A stretch of 64,000 nucleotides of DNA, taken from Variovorax sp. RA8 (GTDB lineage: Bacteria; Pseudomonadota; Gammaproteobacteria; Burkholderiales; Burkholderiaceae_C). The position numbers and the translations under genes are program-made. A model generated the notes under the pieces. It did no database searches, was not told the DNA's origin, and saw only the letters and a list, made by a program, of their open reading frames with translations. Location: assembly GCF_901827175.1 (NCBI RefSeq), contig NZ_LR594662.1, positions 5,952,001 through 6,016,000 of the forward strand. The letters are read 5' to 3'. Of the stretch, positions 7,739 to 15,764 are shown piece by piece. Position 1 is the stretch's first letter. Every line of letters starts with the position of its first letter.

Positions 7739-9916
7739 ATGACCGCCCGCACGACCGTCCACGGCCTCCAGGTCGCCACCGAGCTCCATCGCTTCATCGA
7801 AGACCAGGTGCTGCCGGCCACCGGCGTCGCCAGCGAGGTTTTCTGGAAGGGCTTCGACGCCATCGTCGGCGATCTCGCGCCCAAGAACATCGCGCTCCTG
7901 GCCGAGCGCGACCGCCTGCAGTCCGAGATGGACGCCTGGCACCAGGCCCATCCCGGCCCGATCGCCGACATGCCGGCTTACCGCGCCTTCCTCGAGAAGA
8001 TCGGCTACCTGCTGCCGCAGCCCAAGGGCGCGAAGGCCACCACCACCAACGTCGACGCCGAGCTCGCGCTGCAGGCCGGCCCGCAGTTGGTGGTGCCGAT
8101 CCTCAACGCACGCTATGCGCTGAACGCCGCCAACGCGCGCTGGGGCTCGCTCTACGACGCGCTCTACGGCACCGACGCCATCCCCGAGACCGATGGCGCG
8201 GAGAAGGGCCAGGGCTACAACCCGGTGCGCGGCGCGAAGGTGATCGCCTTCGCGCGCGAAGTGCTGGACCAGGCCGCGCCGCTGGCCAATGGCTCGCACA
8301 AGAACGCGACCGGCTACTCGGTGAAGGACGGCCAGCTGATGGTGGCACTGCAAAGCAGCAGCACGCCACTGGCGGACCCCTGGCAATTCGTCGGCTACCA
8401 GGGCGATGGGGCGACGCCAAGCTCGGTGCTGCTCAGGCACAACGGCATCCACCTCGACATCCGCATCGATCGCAACACGCCGATCGGCAAGACCGACCCG
8501 GCGGGCATCAGCGACGTGGTGCTCGAGGCGGCGCTGTCCACCATCCTCGACCTCGAGGACTCGGTGGCAGTGGTCGATGCGCAGGACAAGGTGCTCGCCT
8601 ATTCGAACTGGCTCGGCATCCTGCAGGGCACGCTGACGGAGGAAGTGCAGAAGGGCGGCAAGACCTTCACCCGCGGCCTCAACCCGGACCGCGAGTACAC
8701 CGGCGCCGACGGCAAGCCGGTCAAGCTGCACGGCCGCTCGCTGATGTTCGTGCGCAACGTCGGCCACCTGATGACCAACCCGGCGATCCTCTACGGTGAG
8801 GGCAAGGAGATTCCCGAGGGGATCATGGACGCGGTGATCACCACCACCATCGCCACCATCGACCTGAAGCGCAAGGGCAACTCGCGCACCGGCAGCGTCT
8901 ACATCGTGAAGCCCAAGATGCACGGCCCGGCCGAGGTGGCCTTCGCCAGCGAGCTGTTCGGCCGCGTCGAGCAGATGCTGGGCCTGCCCGCCAACACGGT
9001 GAAGCTCGGGATCATGGACGAGGAGCGCCGCACCAGCGTCAACCTGAAGGCTTGCATCGCCGAGGCGGCGGGCCGGGTGGCCTTCATCAACACCGGCTTC
9101 CTGGACCGCACCGGCGACGAGATGCACACCGCGATGCGCGCCGGCCCGATGCTGCGCAAGGGCGACATGAAGACCACGCCCTGGATCCAGGCCTACGAGA
9201 AGAACAACGTGCTGGTGGGCCTCTCGTGCGGCCTGCGCGGCAAGGCCCAGATCGGCAAGGGCATGTGGGCCATGCCGGACCTGATGGCCGCAATGCTGGA
9301 ACAGAAGATCGGCCACCCGAAGGCCGGCGCCAACACCGCCTGGGTGCCCTCCCCCACGGCCGCCACGCTGCATGCGCTGCACTACCACCGCGTGAATGTG
9401 GCCGAGGTGCAGAAGGAGCTCGAGAAGATCGACGCCGATGCCGAGCGCGACAACATCCTCGCCGATCTGCTCAAGGTGCCGGTCGCGCCCGAGGCGAAGT
9501 GGACGTCGGCCGAACGCCAGCAGGAGCTGGACAACAACGTGCAGGGCATCCTGGGCTACGTGGTGCGCTGGATCGACCAGGGCGTGGGCTGCTCCAAGGT
9601 GCCCGACATCCACAACGTGGGGCTGATGGAAGACCGCGCGACCTTGCGCATCTCGAGCCAGCACATCGCCAACTGGCTGCTGCATGGCGTGGTGACGAAG
9701 GAAGAAGTGGAAGCAACCTTCCAGCGCATGGCCGCGGTGGTCGACGGGCAGAACGCGGGCGATCCGCTCTACAAGAAGATGGCGGGCCACTTCGAGACCT
9801 CGGCGGCGTACAAGGCGGCGCAGGACCTGGTGTTCAAGGGCGTGGAGCAGCCGAGCGGGTACACCGAGCCGCTGCTGCATGCCTGGCGGCTGAAGGTGAA
9901 GGCCGGGCAGGCCTGA
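7739..9916 (+). CDS. glcB: Malate synthase G
   Basis: A 725-residue cytoplasmic enzyme condensing glyoxylate and acetyl-CoA to malate; length matches the large monomeric G isoform. Recognisable segments include the N-terminal [23 protein letters not shown], the active-site Leu-Asp-Leu-Glu-Asp-Ser-Val-Ala, and [11 protein letters not shown]. The ATG has AAGGAG 11 bases upstream. It supports growth on glycolate, C2 compounds and fatty-acid-derived acetyl-CoA. A thioesterase gene follows after 5 bases and is probably co-transcribed. No glycolate oxidase gene or glyoxylate regulator lies alongside in this window. Confidence 0.97.
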   Translation: MTARTTVHGLQVATELHRFIEDQVLPATGVASEVFWKGFDAIVGDLAPKNIALLAERDRLQSEMDAWHQAHPGPIADMPAYRAFLEKIGYLLPQPKGAKATTTNVDAELALQAGPQLVVPILNARYALNAANARWGSLYDALYGTDAIPETDGAEKGQGYNPVRGAKVIAFAREVLDQAAPLANGSHKNATGYSVKDGQLMVALQSSSTPLADPWQFVGYQGDGATPSSVLLRHNGIHLDIRIDRNTPIGKTDPAGISDVVLEAALSTILDLEDSVAVVDAQDKVLAYSNWLGILQGTLTEEVQKGGKTFTRGLNPDREYTGADGKPVKLHGRSLMFVRNVGHLMTNPAILYGEGKEIPEGIMDAVITTTIATIDLKRKGNSRTGSVYIVKPKMHGPAEVAFASELFGRVEQMLGLPANTVKLGIMDEERRTSVNLKACIAEAAGRVAFINTGFLDRTGDEMHTAMRAGPMLRKGDMKTTPWIQAYEKNNVLVGLSCGLRGKAQIGKGMWAMPDLMAAMLEQKIGHPKAGANTAWVPSPTAATLHALHYHRVNVAEVQKELEKIDADAERDNILADLLKVPVAPEAKWTSAERQQELDNNVQGILGYVVRWIDQGVGCSKVPDIHNVGLMEDRATLRISSQHIANWLLHGVVTKEEVEATFQRMAAVVDGQNAGDPLYKKMAGHFETSAAYKAAQDLVFKGVEQPSGYTEPLLHAWRLKVKAGQA

Positions 9917-9921
9917 TCGCC

Positions 9922-10335
9922 ATGCCAGCCACCAAGGAAGAAATCGCAGCATTCATTGCACGCGAGTTTCCGCAGACGAAGTGCGCCGTCCTCGAAGCCG
10001 GCAATGCCGGCGCGACCGTCGCGCACGAGGTGGGGCCCGCCGAATTGCGGCCCGGCGGCACGGTCTCAGGGCCGGTCCTCATGGCCACGGCCGATGTGGC
10101 GCTTTATGTGGCGATCCTCGCTGAAATCGGCATCGTTCCCTTGACGGTGACCACCAGCCTGAACATCAACTTCCTTCGCAAGCCGGAGGCGGGCGCGCGC
10201 GTCATCGGCGTCTGCAAGCTCATCAAGCTGGGTCGCTCGCTGGCGGTTGGCGAGGTCAGCCTTTACTCGGAGGGGCGCAGCGAAGTCGTTGCGCATGCGG
10301 TGGGGACCTATTCCATTCCGCCACGCGCAACGTAA
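9922..10335 (+). CDS. PaaI-type hotdog-fold thioesterase
   Basis: A 137-residue single hotdog domain of the PaaI/YdiI type, which hydrolyses acyl- or aryl-CoA thioesters. The typical layout is seen: Arg-Pro-Gly-Gly-Thr-Val-Ser-Gly-Pro before the long central helix (Ala-Asp-Val-Ala-Leu-Tyr-Val-Ala), then Thr-Thr-Ser-Leu-Asn-Ile-Asn-Phe-Leu-Arg and a C-terminal strand ending in Val-Gly-Thr-Tyr-Ser-Ile-Pro. It starts 5 bases after the glcB stop and meets proQ tail to tail with only 6 bases between. Linkage to glcB suggests a role in CoA recycling or acyl-CoA quality control, but the substrate is unknown. Confidence 0.85.
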   Translation: MPATKEEIAAFIAREFPQTKCAVLEAGNAGATVAHEVGPAELRPGGTVSGPVLMATADVALYVAILAEIGIVPLTVTTSLNINFLRKPEAGARVIGVCKLIKLGRSLAVGEVSLYSEGRSEVVAHAVGTYSIPPRAT

Positions 10336-10341
10336 GCCTCG

Positions 10342-11100
10342 TCAGGCCCTCGCTCCCGCGGGGGCCGCGGAGGCCAGCGTTCGCTTCACCTCCGCCGGAT
10401 CCATCCCGTACATCTCCGCGAACTCGGCGATGCTGCGACCGCTGGCCTCGAAGGCGCGGCGCAGCGCCTCGCGCTTCGCGTTGCGCGCGCCCAGTTCGGC
10501 AAAGGCCTCGTCGAGGACTGCGTTGGCGCTCTCGTCGTTGCTGCGCACCACGAGCATGTAGTCCTCGCGCGAGAGGCCCGAGGCCTCGATGGCCGCCATC
10601 AGGCGTGCGCGCAACTGCGGGCGCAGGTCCTCGCTGCTGCGCGCCTGGCGCCTGCGGAACACTTCGAGGATGGCGTGGTGCACATGCTCGGGAGCGACGG
10701 GTTCCACGGGCACGCCGCCCAGGTCATGGCGCGGCTTGCCCGCTGCCACGGCTTCGAGGTAACGCGTGGACCGCGCATGCAGGCCGAGCGCGACCTTCAG
10801 GTCATCGCGCTTGAACTCGTCGGCATGCGCCGCCAGCAGGTCCTCGAACACGCCGAGCTTCAGCGGCAGGAAGCGCGCGCCGAACAGCCCAGGGTAGAGC
10901 TCGAACAGCCGCTCCAGCACGGGATGGGTCTTGCGCGGACGGGGGGGCTGCTTGCCCTGCGCGGGCTGGTGCCCCGGCGGCTTCTGCTGCGCCGCGCCGG
11001 CACGCCTGTGCTTGCGCGCGGGCGGAGCGTTCCTTTCCTTCTGCGACGGCGAGGGTTGCGGCGAAGAGGCGGTATCGGTATCGGCTGTGTTCGAGGTCAT
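10342..11100 (-). CDS. ProQ/FinO family RNA chaperone
   Basis: A 252-residue RNA-binding protein. Residues 1-55 are disordered, rich in Pro, Gln, Lys and Arg. Residues about 57-160 form the ProQ/FinO domain, with Leu-Phe-Glu-Leu-Tyr-Pro-x-Leu-Phe, Leu-Lys-Leu-Gly-Val-Phe-Glu-Asp-Leu, the Leu-x-x-His-x-x-Ser-x-x-Tyr-Leu motif and a conserved Arg/Asp-Leu end. The C-terminal third is alpha-helical with a short helix-turn pattern (Ser-Ile-Ala-Glu-Phe-Ala-Glu-Met-Tyr-Gly). Family members bind structured 3' ends of mRNAs and small RNAs and stabilise or pair them. The N-terminal basic extension is longer than in minimal ProQ proteins. It is transcribed alone; 222 bp separate it from the divergent secreted-protein gene. 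Confidence 0.88.
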   Translation of the reverse strand: MTSNTADTDTASSPQPSPSQKERNAPPARKHRRAGAAQQKPPGHQPAQGKQPPRPRKTHPVLERLFELYPGLFGARFLPLKLGVFEDLLAAHADEFKRDDLKVALGLHARSTRYLEAVAAGKPRHDLGGVPVEPVAPEHVHHAILEVFRRRQARSSEDLRPQLRARLMAAIEASGLSREDYMLVVRSNDESANAVLDEAFAELGARNAKREALRRAFEASGRSIAEFAEMYGMDPAEVKRTLASAAPAGARA

Positions 11101-11322
11101 GGATATGGCGGCCCTCCCAGGCCTGAAGTCGCACGAAGCGGCGCGGACCCGAACTGTAATGCGAGACGCTTCGCCGCACGGCCGCCGCAGCCTTCCGAGT
11201 CCCGCCCCCTCGTCCTACACCCATGCGCGCGACGCACCGACCCGGCCCCGTAACCATCTGTCTACGTTTGCAAATACTGAGGCCTCAGTCAACAACCATT
11301 CACCCCTTCAAGGAGATAGCTC

Positions 11323-11658
11323 ATGACATCCACCTCGTTTCCCAAAGTGCTGAAAGTCACTGCCGCCGCGTTCGCCATTGCCGGGGCCGCAGGCCTCGCC
11401 GTCGCACAAGGCAACCCGCCGACCACCAGCTCGCCCAATCCCGCAACGGGCGCAGGCCAGCAGGCGCAAGGCACGCAGGGCACTCAGGGCAGCACGCCCA
11501 TGGGCACGACCGGCACGCCTGCCGCACAGGGCTCCGGGGCGATGAGTTCCGGCTCCGCGGCCAGCGGCAGCACCTCGGGCAGCGGGACGATGTCTTCGAC
11601 CGACACCACGCCGAGGTCTTCCGACAACATGCGCATGGCGCGGGCTGACCGCAACTGA
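11323..11658 (+). CDS. Small Gly/Ser/Thr-rich secreted protein
   Basis: A 111-residue protein with a signal peptide (Lys residues, hydrophobic Ala-rich core, cleavage after about residue 28 at Ala-Val-Ala-Gln). The mature part is low complexity: Gly-Thr-Gln and Ser-Gly-Ser repeats, then a tail with Pro-Arg-Ser-Ser-Asp-Asn-Met-Arg and Arg-Ala-Asp-Arg. Ribosome site AAGGAG lies 8 bases before the ATG. Its stop is 2 bases before the next gene, so the two are co-translated. Function is unknown; envelope location is inferred. The composition predicts a disordered periplasmic protein. Confidence 0.75.
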   Translation: MTSTSFPKVLKVTAAAFAIAGAAGLAVAQGNPPTTSSPNPATGAGQQAQGTQGTQGSTPMGTTGTPAAQGSGAMSSGSAASGSTSGSGTMSSTDTTPRSSDNMRMARADRN

Positions 11659-11660
11659 TC

Positions 11661-12317
11661 GTGCGACGCATCTCGCCGACCTTGCCGGGCGCAGCGCCCG
11701 GCCTTCTCGCGCTGGCCTTGGTCGCTGCCGCGCTGGCACTCCCCGTGCCGGCGCAGGCGCAGGGTGAGCTCGAGAGCCTGGTCCAGTGGGTGCGAACTAC
11801 CGGCGACAACCAGGGGGCGGCCTTCGCTGTCGTCGACAAGAAGGGTGCTCGCGTCCACGTCTTCGATGCGGGCGGAAAGAAGCGGGCGTCTGCGCCGATC
11901 CTTCTCGGCCTGGCGCGCGGGGACGATTCGGTGCCCGGCATCGGCGAGCGCCCGATGGCACAGATCCGGCCCGAAGAACGCACAACACCGGCCGGCCGCT
12001 TTGCCACCGAGCCGGGCCGCAACCTGCAGGGCGAAGACATCGTGTGGGTCGACTACGACGCAGCGGTCTCGATGCACCGTGTGCGTGCCACCAACCCGGC
12101 CGAGCGCCGCCTGGAGCGGCTCGCGACGCCGGGCGTCGAGGACAACCGCATTTCCTATGGCTGCATCAACGTGCCGGCAGCCTTCTACGATGCGCACGTG
12201 AAGCCCACGCTTGGCGCCCACCGCGGCGTGGTCTATGTGCTGCCGGAAACAAGGCCGCTCGCAGCGGTGTTCGGCCTGGGCACGCGGGTCGCCGCGAGGC
12301 CGGTTGCGCAGCGCTGA
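11661..12317 (+). CDS. L,D-transpeptidase (YkuD)-like periplasmic protein
   Basis: A 218-residue exported protein with a signal peptide (cleavage after about residue 34 at Ala-Gln-Ala-Gln). The C-terminal half has a YkuD-like core: Met-His-Arg-Val near residue 135 and Ile-Ser-Tyr-Gly-Cys-Ile-Asn-Val-Pro with Cys168 as the likely nucleophile. Canonical enzymes have Ser-His-Gly-Cys-x-Arg; Tyr replaces His and Asn replaces Arg here, so activity on peptidoglycan is uncertain. The start is GTG, 2 bases after the preceding small secreted protein. Related proteins are often called murein L,D-transpeptidase catalytic-domain family. It ends 6 bases before the convergent LysR gene. Confidence 0.72.
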   Translation: MRRISPTLPGAAPGLLALALVAAALALPVPAQAQGELESLVQWVRTTGDNQGAAFAVVDKKGARVHVFDAGGKKRASAPILLGLARGDDSVPGIGERPMAQIRPEERTTPAGRFATEPGRNLQGEDIVWVDYDAAVSMHRVRATNPAERRLERLATPGVEDNRISYGCINVPAAFYDAHVKPTLGAHRGVVYVLPETRPLAAVFGLGTRVAARPVAQR

Positions 12318-12323
12318 AGCCGA

Positions 12324-13256
12324 TCAGGCACGCTGCGCGGCCTCGGCCTCGGCACGCAGCCACCGGATGAAATCCTGCGCGTCCGCGTTTTGTGCGGCGC
12401 GGCGGGCGCTGTCGATGAAATAGGCGCGGCGCGAGGCCACGTCCGTGCCGAAGGGCGCCACGAGGCTCCCTTCTTCCACCAGGTCGCGCAGCAACGGCAA
12501 GCGGCCGATCACGACGCCTTGGCCGGCCACGGCCGCGGCAACGGCGTCGGTGTACAGCGTGAAGCGCAGGGAATTCTTCATGCGCAGGCCGGTGAGCCCC
12601 ATCACTTCGAGCCAAGGCTCCCAGTCAACCGTGGGAGCATCGTTGTGCTTGGGCATGTCGATGGTCAGCAGGGTCTGATCGACGAGATCGTCGGGCGAGT
12701 GCAGCCGCTCGGCGACCTTGGGCGCGCACAGCGGTATGACCGATTCCTCGAAGAGCGCAGGGCCGGTGCCGCGCTCGAGCGGCACGAAGCGCACCGCCAC
12801 GTCGATGCGGCTGCGTTCGAGGTCCAGTACCTCCAACGTGGCCGAGAGCCGCACGTCGACCCGCGGATGGTCCGAGGTGAAGCGCGCGAGACGCGGGATC
12901 AGCCAGAAGGAGGCGAAGCCCGGCGTGCAGGTGATCGCGACCTGGCGCAGCATCGGCGCCGCCCGCAGCCGCGCGGTTGCATCGCGCAGCCGTTCCAGGC
13001 TTTCGACGACGGCGCGCTGCAGCACGCCACCGGCCTCGGTCAGCGCCAGGGCGCGATGGCGGCGCTCGAACAACAGCACGCCCAGGCTCGCCTCGAGCTG
13101 CTGGATCTGCCGGCTGACGGCGGACTGGGTCAGGAAGAGCTCGGCCGCCGCCTGCGTGAAGCTCAGCGTGCGAGCCGCGGCCTCGAAGCTGCGCAGCAGC
13201 TCCAGGGGCGGCAGCTCGGCGCCGGCGGGAGGGGGTTTTGCATTCTCTGCGCGCAT
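12324..13256 (-). CDS. LysR family transcriptional regulator
   Basis: A 310-residue regulator starting at ATG 13256. Residues about 16-75 are the winged helix-turn-helix (Leu-Arg-Ser-Phe-Glu-Ala-Ala-Ala, Thr-Gln-Ser-Ala-Val-Ser-Arg-Gln-Ile, Leu-Phe-Glu-Arg-Arg). Residues about 100-300 are the substrate-binding domain of the GcvA-like group (Thr-Cys-Thr-Pro-Gly-Phe-Ala-Ser-Phe-Trp-Leu-Ile-Pro-Arg-Leu). It is divergent from a DUF2917 gene with 85 bp between them, an arrangement often seen in related bacteria. The frame stays open further upstream but has no plausible start with family similarity. Target and ligand are unknown. Confidence 0.9.
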   Translation of the reverse strand: MRAENAKPPPAGAELPPLELLRSFEAAARTLSFTQAAAELFLTQSAVSRQIQQLEASLGVLLFERRHRALALTEAGGVLQRAVVESLERLRDATARLRAAPMLRQVAITCTPGFASFWLIPRLARFTSDHPRVDVRLSATLEVLDLERSRIDVAVRFVPLERGTGPALFEESVIPLCAPKVAERLHSPDDLVDQTLLTIDMPKHNDAPTVDWEPWLEVMGLTGLRMKNSLRFTLYTDAVAAAVAGQGVVIGRLPLLRDLVEEGSLVAPFGTDVASRRAYFIDSARRAAQNADAQDFIRWLRAEAEAAQRA

Positions 13257-13341
13257 GCAACGAGTTCCATATGACCGTGTGACTACGGCGCTCCGGCTCA
13301 CTATATTCATTCCACAGCCGAATGCAAAAGGAGAGTCCGCC

Positions 13342-13653
13342 ATGAACACCGCCCCCAGCCGTTTCCACCTGAGCCTGGCCAAGCGCACCATCTTCACTCT
13401 GCCGGATGCCGCGGGCGTGGGCATCGAATGCCGCAGCGGCAGCGTATGGGTCACTCTGGACCACGATCCGCGCGACATCGTGCTGGCGCCGGGCGAGCGA
13501 TTCGAAGGCGATCAGCACCGGCGCATGCTGGTGTCGGCGCTGGAGCCCTCGTGCATCACGGTTTCGGGCTCGCAGCCGGCGGCGCTGCCGGTGCGGGAGG
13601 AGCCCGCTCGGTCGCCTTGGCGACTCCGGCTCCACGGGATGTCCCCGGCTTGA
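13342..13653 (+). CDS. DUF2917 family protein
   Basis: A 103-residue protein with the DUF2917 pattern: an N-terminal Leu-x-Arg-x-x-Leu-like strand, then Gly-Ser-Val-Trp-Val-Thr-Leu-Asp-His-Asp-Pro-Arg-Asp and a Leu-Ala-Pro-Gly-Glu-Arg-Phe turn, resembling a small cupin-like beta structure. ATG 13342 has AAGGAGA about 8 bases upstream and a TATATT box about 40 bases upstream. The C-terminal 25 residues are Arg/Pro-rich and not conserved in pattern. Function is unknown; the divergent LysR gene is the probable regulator. Confidence 0.8.
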   Translation: MNTAPSRFHLSLAKRTIFTLPDAAGVGIECRSGSVWVTLDHDPRDIVLAPGERFEGDQHRRMLVSALEPSCITVSGSQPAALPVREEPARSPWRLRLHGMSPA

Positions 13654-13704
13654 CCGTCGGTGCCCGGGCGTTGAACCATCGACGCTCGTGGCCCTGGACG
13701 CAGC

Positions 13705-13731
13705 GACGCCGTCACCCAGGTTGACGGCGTC
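13705..13731 (+). terminator. Rho-independent terminator-like hairpin
   Basis: A perfect 10-bp stem (GACGCCGTCA / TGACGGCGTC) with a 7-base loop lies 52 bases after the DUF2917 stop, followed by TTGCTTT. It separates DUF2917 from the thiolase operon. Confidence 0.65.
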
Positions 13732-13779
13732 TTGCTTTGGTGCTCGGCCATGCTTTTCCCTCCCGAGCAAGGACATCAG

Positions 13780-14958
13780 ATGGCAGAGGCATACATCGTG
13801 GCCGCGACGCGGACCGCCGGCGGCCGCCGCGGCGGCAGGCTGGCGGGTTGGCATCCGGCCGACCTGGCGGCGCAAGTGATCGACGCGCTGGTCGCGAAGA
13901 GCGGCATCGACCCGGCCGCGGTGGAGGACGTGATCCTGGGCTGCGTCAGCCAGGTCGGCGAGCAGGCCACCAACATCGCGCGCAACGCGGTGCTGGCCTC
14001 GAGCCTGCCCGAATCGGTACCGGGCACCTCGGTCGACCGGCAATGCGGCTCCTCGCAGCAGGCGCTGCACTTCGCAGCGCAGGCCGTGATGGCGGGCAGC
14101 ATGGACGCGGTGATCGCGGGCGGCGTCGAGAGCATGACGCGCGTGCCCATGTTCACGCCCAACGTGCTGCCGGCCAAGGCCGGTCTCGGCACCTACATGA
14201 GCCCCGCCATGCAGCGCCGCTACCCGGGCGTGGAGTTCAGCCAGTTCACCGGCGCCGAGATGATCGCGAAGAACTACGGGATCGCGAAGGAGGCGCTGGA
14301 CCGCTACGCCTTCGAGACCCACCGGCGCGCCATCGCCGCCACCCGCGAGGGCGCCTTCGCCGAGGAGATCCTTCCCGTCGCGGTGCGGCTCGCCGATGGC
14401 AGTACCTCGGGCGAGATGCACCAGGTGGACGAAGGCATCCGCTTCGACGTCACGCTGGAAGGCATCGCCGGCGTGAAGCTGATCGCTGAGGGCGGCCGCT
14501 GCACCGCCGCCACCGCCAGCCAGATCTGCGACGGCGCCAGCGGCGTGCTGGTGGTCAACGAACGCGGGCTCAGGGCGCTGGGCGTGAAGCCGCTGGCGCG
14601 CATCCACCACATGGGCGTGCTGGGCCATGACCCGGTGATCATGCTGGAGGCGCCCATTCCCGCCACCCAGCGCGCGCTGCAGAAGGCCGGCATGAAGATC
14701 GAGGACATCGACCTCTACGAGATCAACGAGGCCTTCGCGCCGGTGCCCATCGCCTGGCTGCAGGCGCTGGGCGCCGACCCGGCCCGGCTCAACGTCAACG
14801 GCGGCGCGATCGCGCTGGGCCATCCGCTGGGCGCCTCCGGCACCAAGCTCATGACCACGCTCGTCCACGCGCTGAGCCAGCGTGGCAAGCGCTTTGGGCT
14901 GCAAACCATGTGCGAAGGCGGCGGCATGGCCAACGTGACGATCGTCGAGAGGCTCTGA
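13780..14958 (+). CDS. Acetyl-CoA C-acyltransferase (thiolase)
   Basis: A 392-residue thiolase that cleaves 3-ketoacyl-CoA or condenses two acyl-CoA units. The nucleophile Cys89 sits in Asp-Arg-Gln-Cys-Gly-Ser-Ser. The C-terminal catalytic motifs are Asn-Gly-Gly-Ala-Ile-Ala-Leu-Gly-His-Pro (His348) and Cys378 in Cys-Glu-Gly-Gly-Gly-Met-Ala. ATG 13780 has AAGGA 8 bases upstream. It is the first gene of a three-gene beta-oxidation operon; its TGA overlaps the next ATG by one base. Length and motifs fit degradative thiolases of the FadI/FadA type, and the neighbours make a catabolic role more likely than polyhydroxyalkanoate synthesis. Confidence 0.94.
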   Translation: MAEAYIVAATRTAGGRRGGRLAGWHPADLAAQVIDALVAKSGIDPAAVEDVILGCVSQVGEQATNIARNAVLASSLPESVPGTSVDRQCGSSQQALHFAAQAVMAGSMDAVIAGGVESMTRVPMFTPNVLPAKAGLGTYMSPAMQRRYPGVEFSQFTGAEMIAKNYGIAKEALDRYAFETHRRAIAATREGAFAEEILPVAVRLADGSTSGEMHQVDEGIRFDVTLEGIAGVKLIAEGGRCTAATASQICDGASGVLVVNERGLRALGVKPLARIHHMGVLGHDPVIMLEAPIPATQRALQKAGMKIEDIDLYEINEAFAPVPIAWLQALGADPARLNVNGGAIALGHPLGASGTKLMTTLVHALSQRGKRFGLQTMCEGGGMANVTIVERL

Positions 14959-15752
14959 TGTCTGCCGTCATCTGGGAATCGAAGGAGGGCGTCGCCACGC
15001 TGACGCTGAACCTGCCGGCCAAGCTCAACCCGATCGCGCTCGACCTGCAGCACGAACTGGGCGCCGCGTTGGCCCGCGTGCGCGAGGACCGCAGCGTGCG
15101 CGCCGTGGTCCTCACCGGCGCCGGCAAGGCCTTCTGCGTGGGTGCGGACCTGAGCGCGATGCGCCCGCCCGAAGCCGGCGAGACGCTCGGCGATCAGACC
15201 GCGAAGTGGATGCAGTCGGTAAGCAACCCGCTGATCGAGTCGATGCGCGCGTTCCCGGTGCCGGTGGTGTGCGCGGTCAACGGCGCCGCGGCGGGTGCCG
15301 GCGTGGGGCTCGTGCTGGCCTGCGACGTGGCGATCGCGGCGAAGAGCGCGTACTTCTACCTGTCCTTCCTGCCCAAGCTGGGCATCGTGCCGGACCTGGG
15401 CTGCACCTGGTTCATTCCGCGCCTGGTGGGTCCGGCGCGCGCGATGGGCATGAGCCTGCTCGACGAGCGCCTCGGCGCCGAGCGCGCGGCGCAATGGGGC
15501 CTGATCTGGGCCTGCGTCGACGACGATCTGCTCCTGCTGGAGGCCCAGCAGATCGCACGGCGCCTGGCACGCCTGCCGGCCCACGCGGTCATCGAAGCGC
15601 GCCGTGCCTTCGAAGCATCGCAGCGCCACACGCTGCCCGAGCAATTGCACTACGAGAGCGAGCGCCAGCGCGAACTCCTGAACCACCCCGCCTTCGCCGA
15701 GGGCGTCGCGGCCTTCCTGCAGAAGCGCGCGCCGGAGTTTCCGGGGCGCTGA
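14958..15752 (+). CDS. Enoyl-CoA hydratase/isomerase family protein
   Basis: A 264-residue crotonase-fold protein. The oxyanion-hole segments are visible: Ala-Phe-Cys-Val-Gly-Ala-Asp-Leu near residue 55 and Gly-Ala-Ala-Ala-Gly-Ala-Gly-Val near residue 112. Residues Phe-Leu-Pro-Lys-Leu-Gly-Ile-Val-Pro-Asp-Leu-Gly follow; the position of one usual catalytic Glu is taken by Asp in Pro-Asp-Leu-Gly, as in several PaaG/isomerase-like members, so hydration versus isomerisation is open. Its ATG overlaps the thiolase TGA by one base. The product would act between the dehydrogenase and the thiolase encoded beside it. Confidence 0.9.
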   Translation: MSAVIWESKEGVATLTLNLPAKLNPIALDLQHELGAALARVREDRSVRAVVLTGAGKAFCVGADLSAMRPPEAGETLGDQTAKWMQSVSNPLIESMRAFPVPVVCAVNGAAAGAGVGLVLACDVAIAAKSAYFYLSFLPKLGIVPDLGCTWFIPRLVGPARAMGMSLLDERLGAERAAQWGLIWACVDDDLLLLEAQQIARRLARLPAHAVIEARRAFEASQRHTLPEQLHYESERQRELLNHPAFAEGVAAFLQKRAPEFPGR

Positions 15753-15764
15753 ACTGGGCACACC

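Noticed and set aside
7733..9952. Long open frame on the minus strand opposite glcB
   Set aside because: It mirrors malate synthase codons, is His/Arg/Gly-rich with no family motif, and is explained by G/C-ending codons on the other strand.
13732..13779. Upstream in-frame start for the thiolase
   Set aside because: The 16 extra residues have no family similarity, while ATG 13780 has a good ribosome site and matches the usual N-terminus.
12625..14904. 759-codon minus-strand open frame over LysR and thiolase
   Set aside because: It joins antisense of the thiolase with an alternative frame of the LysR gene; no coherent domain.
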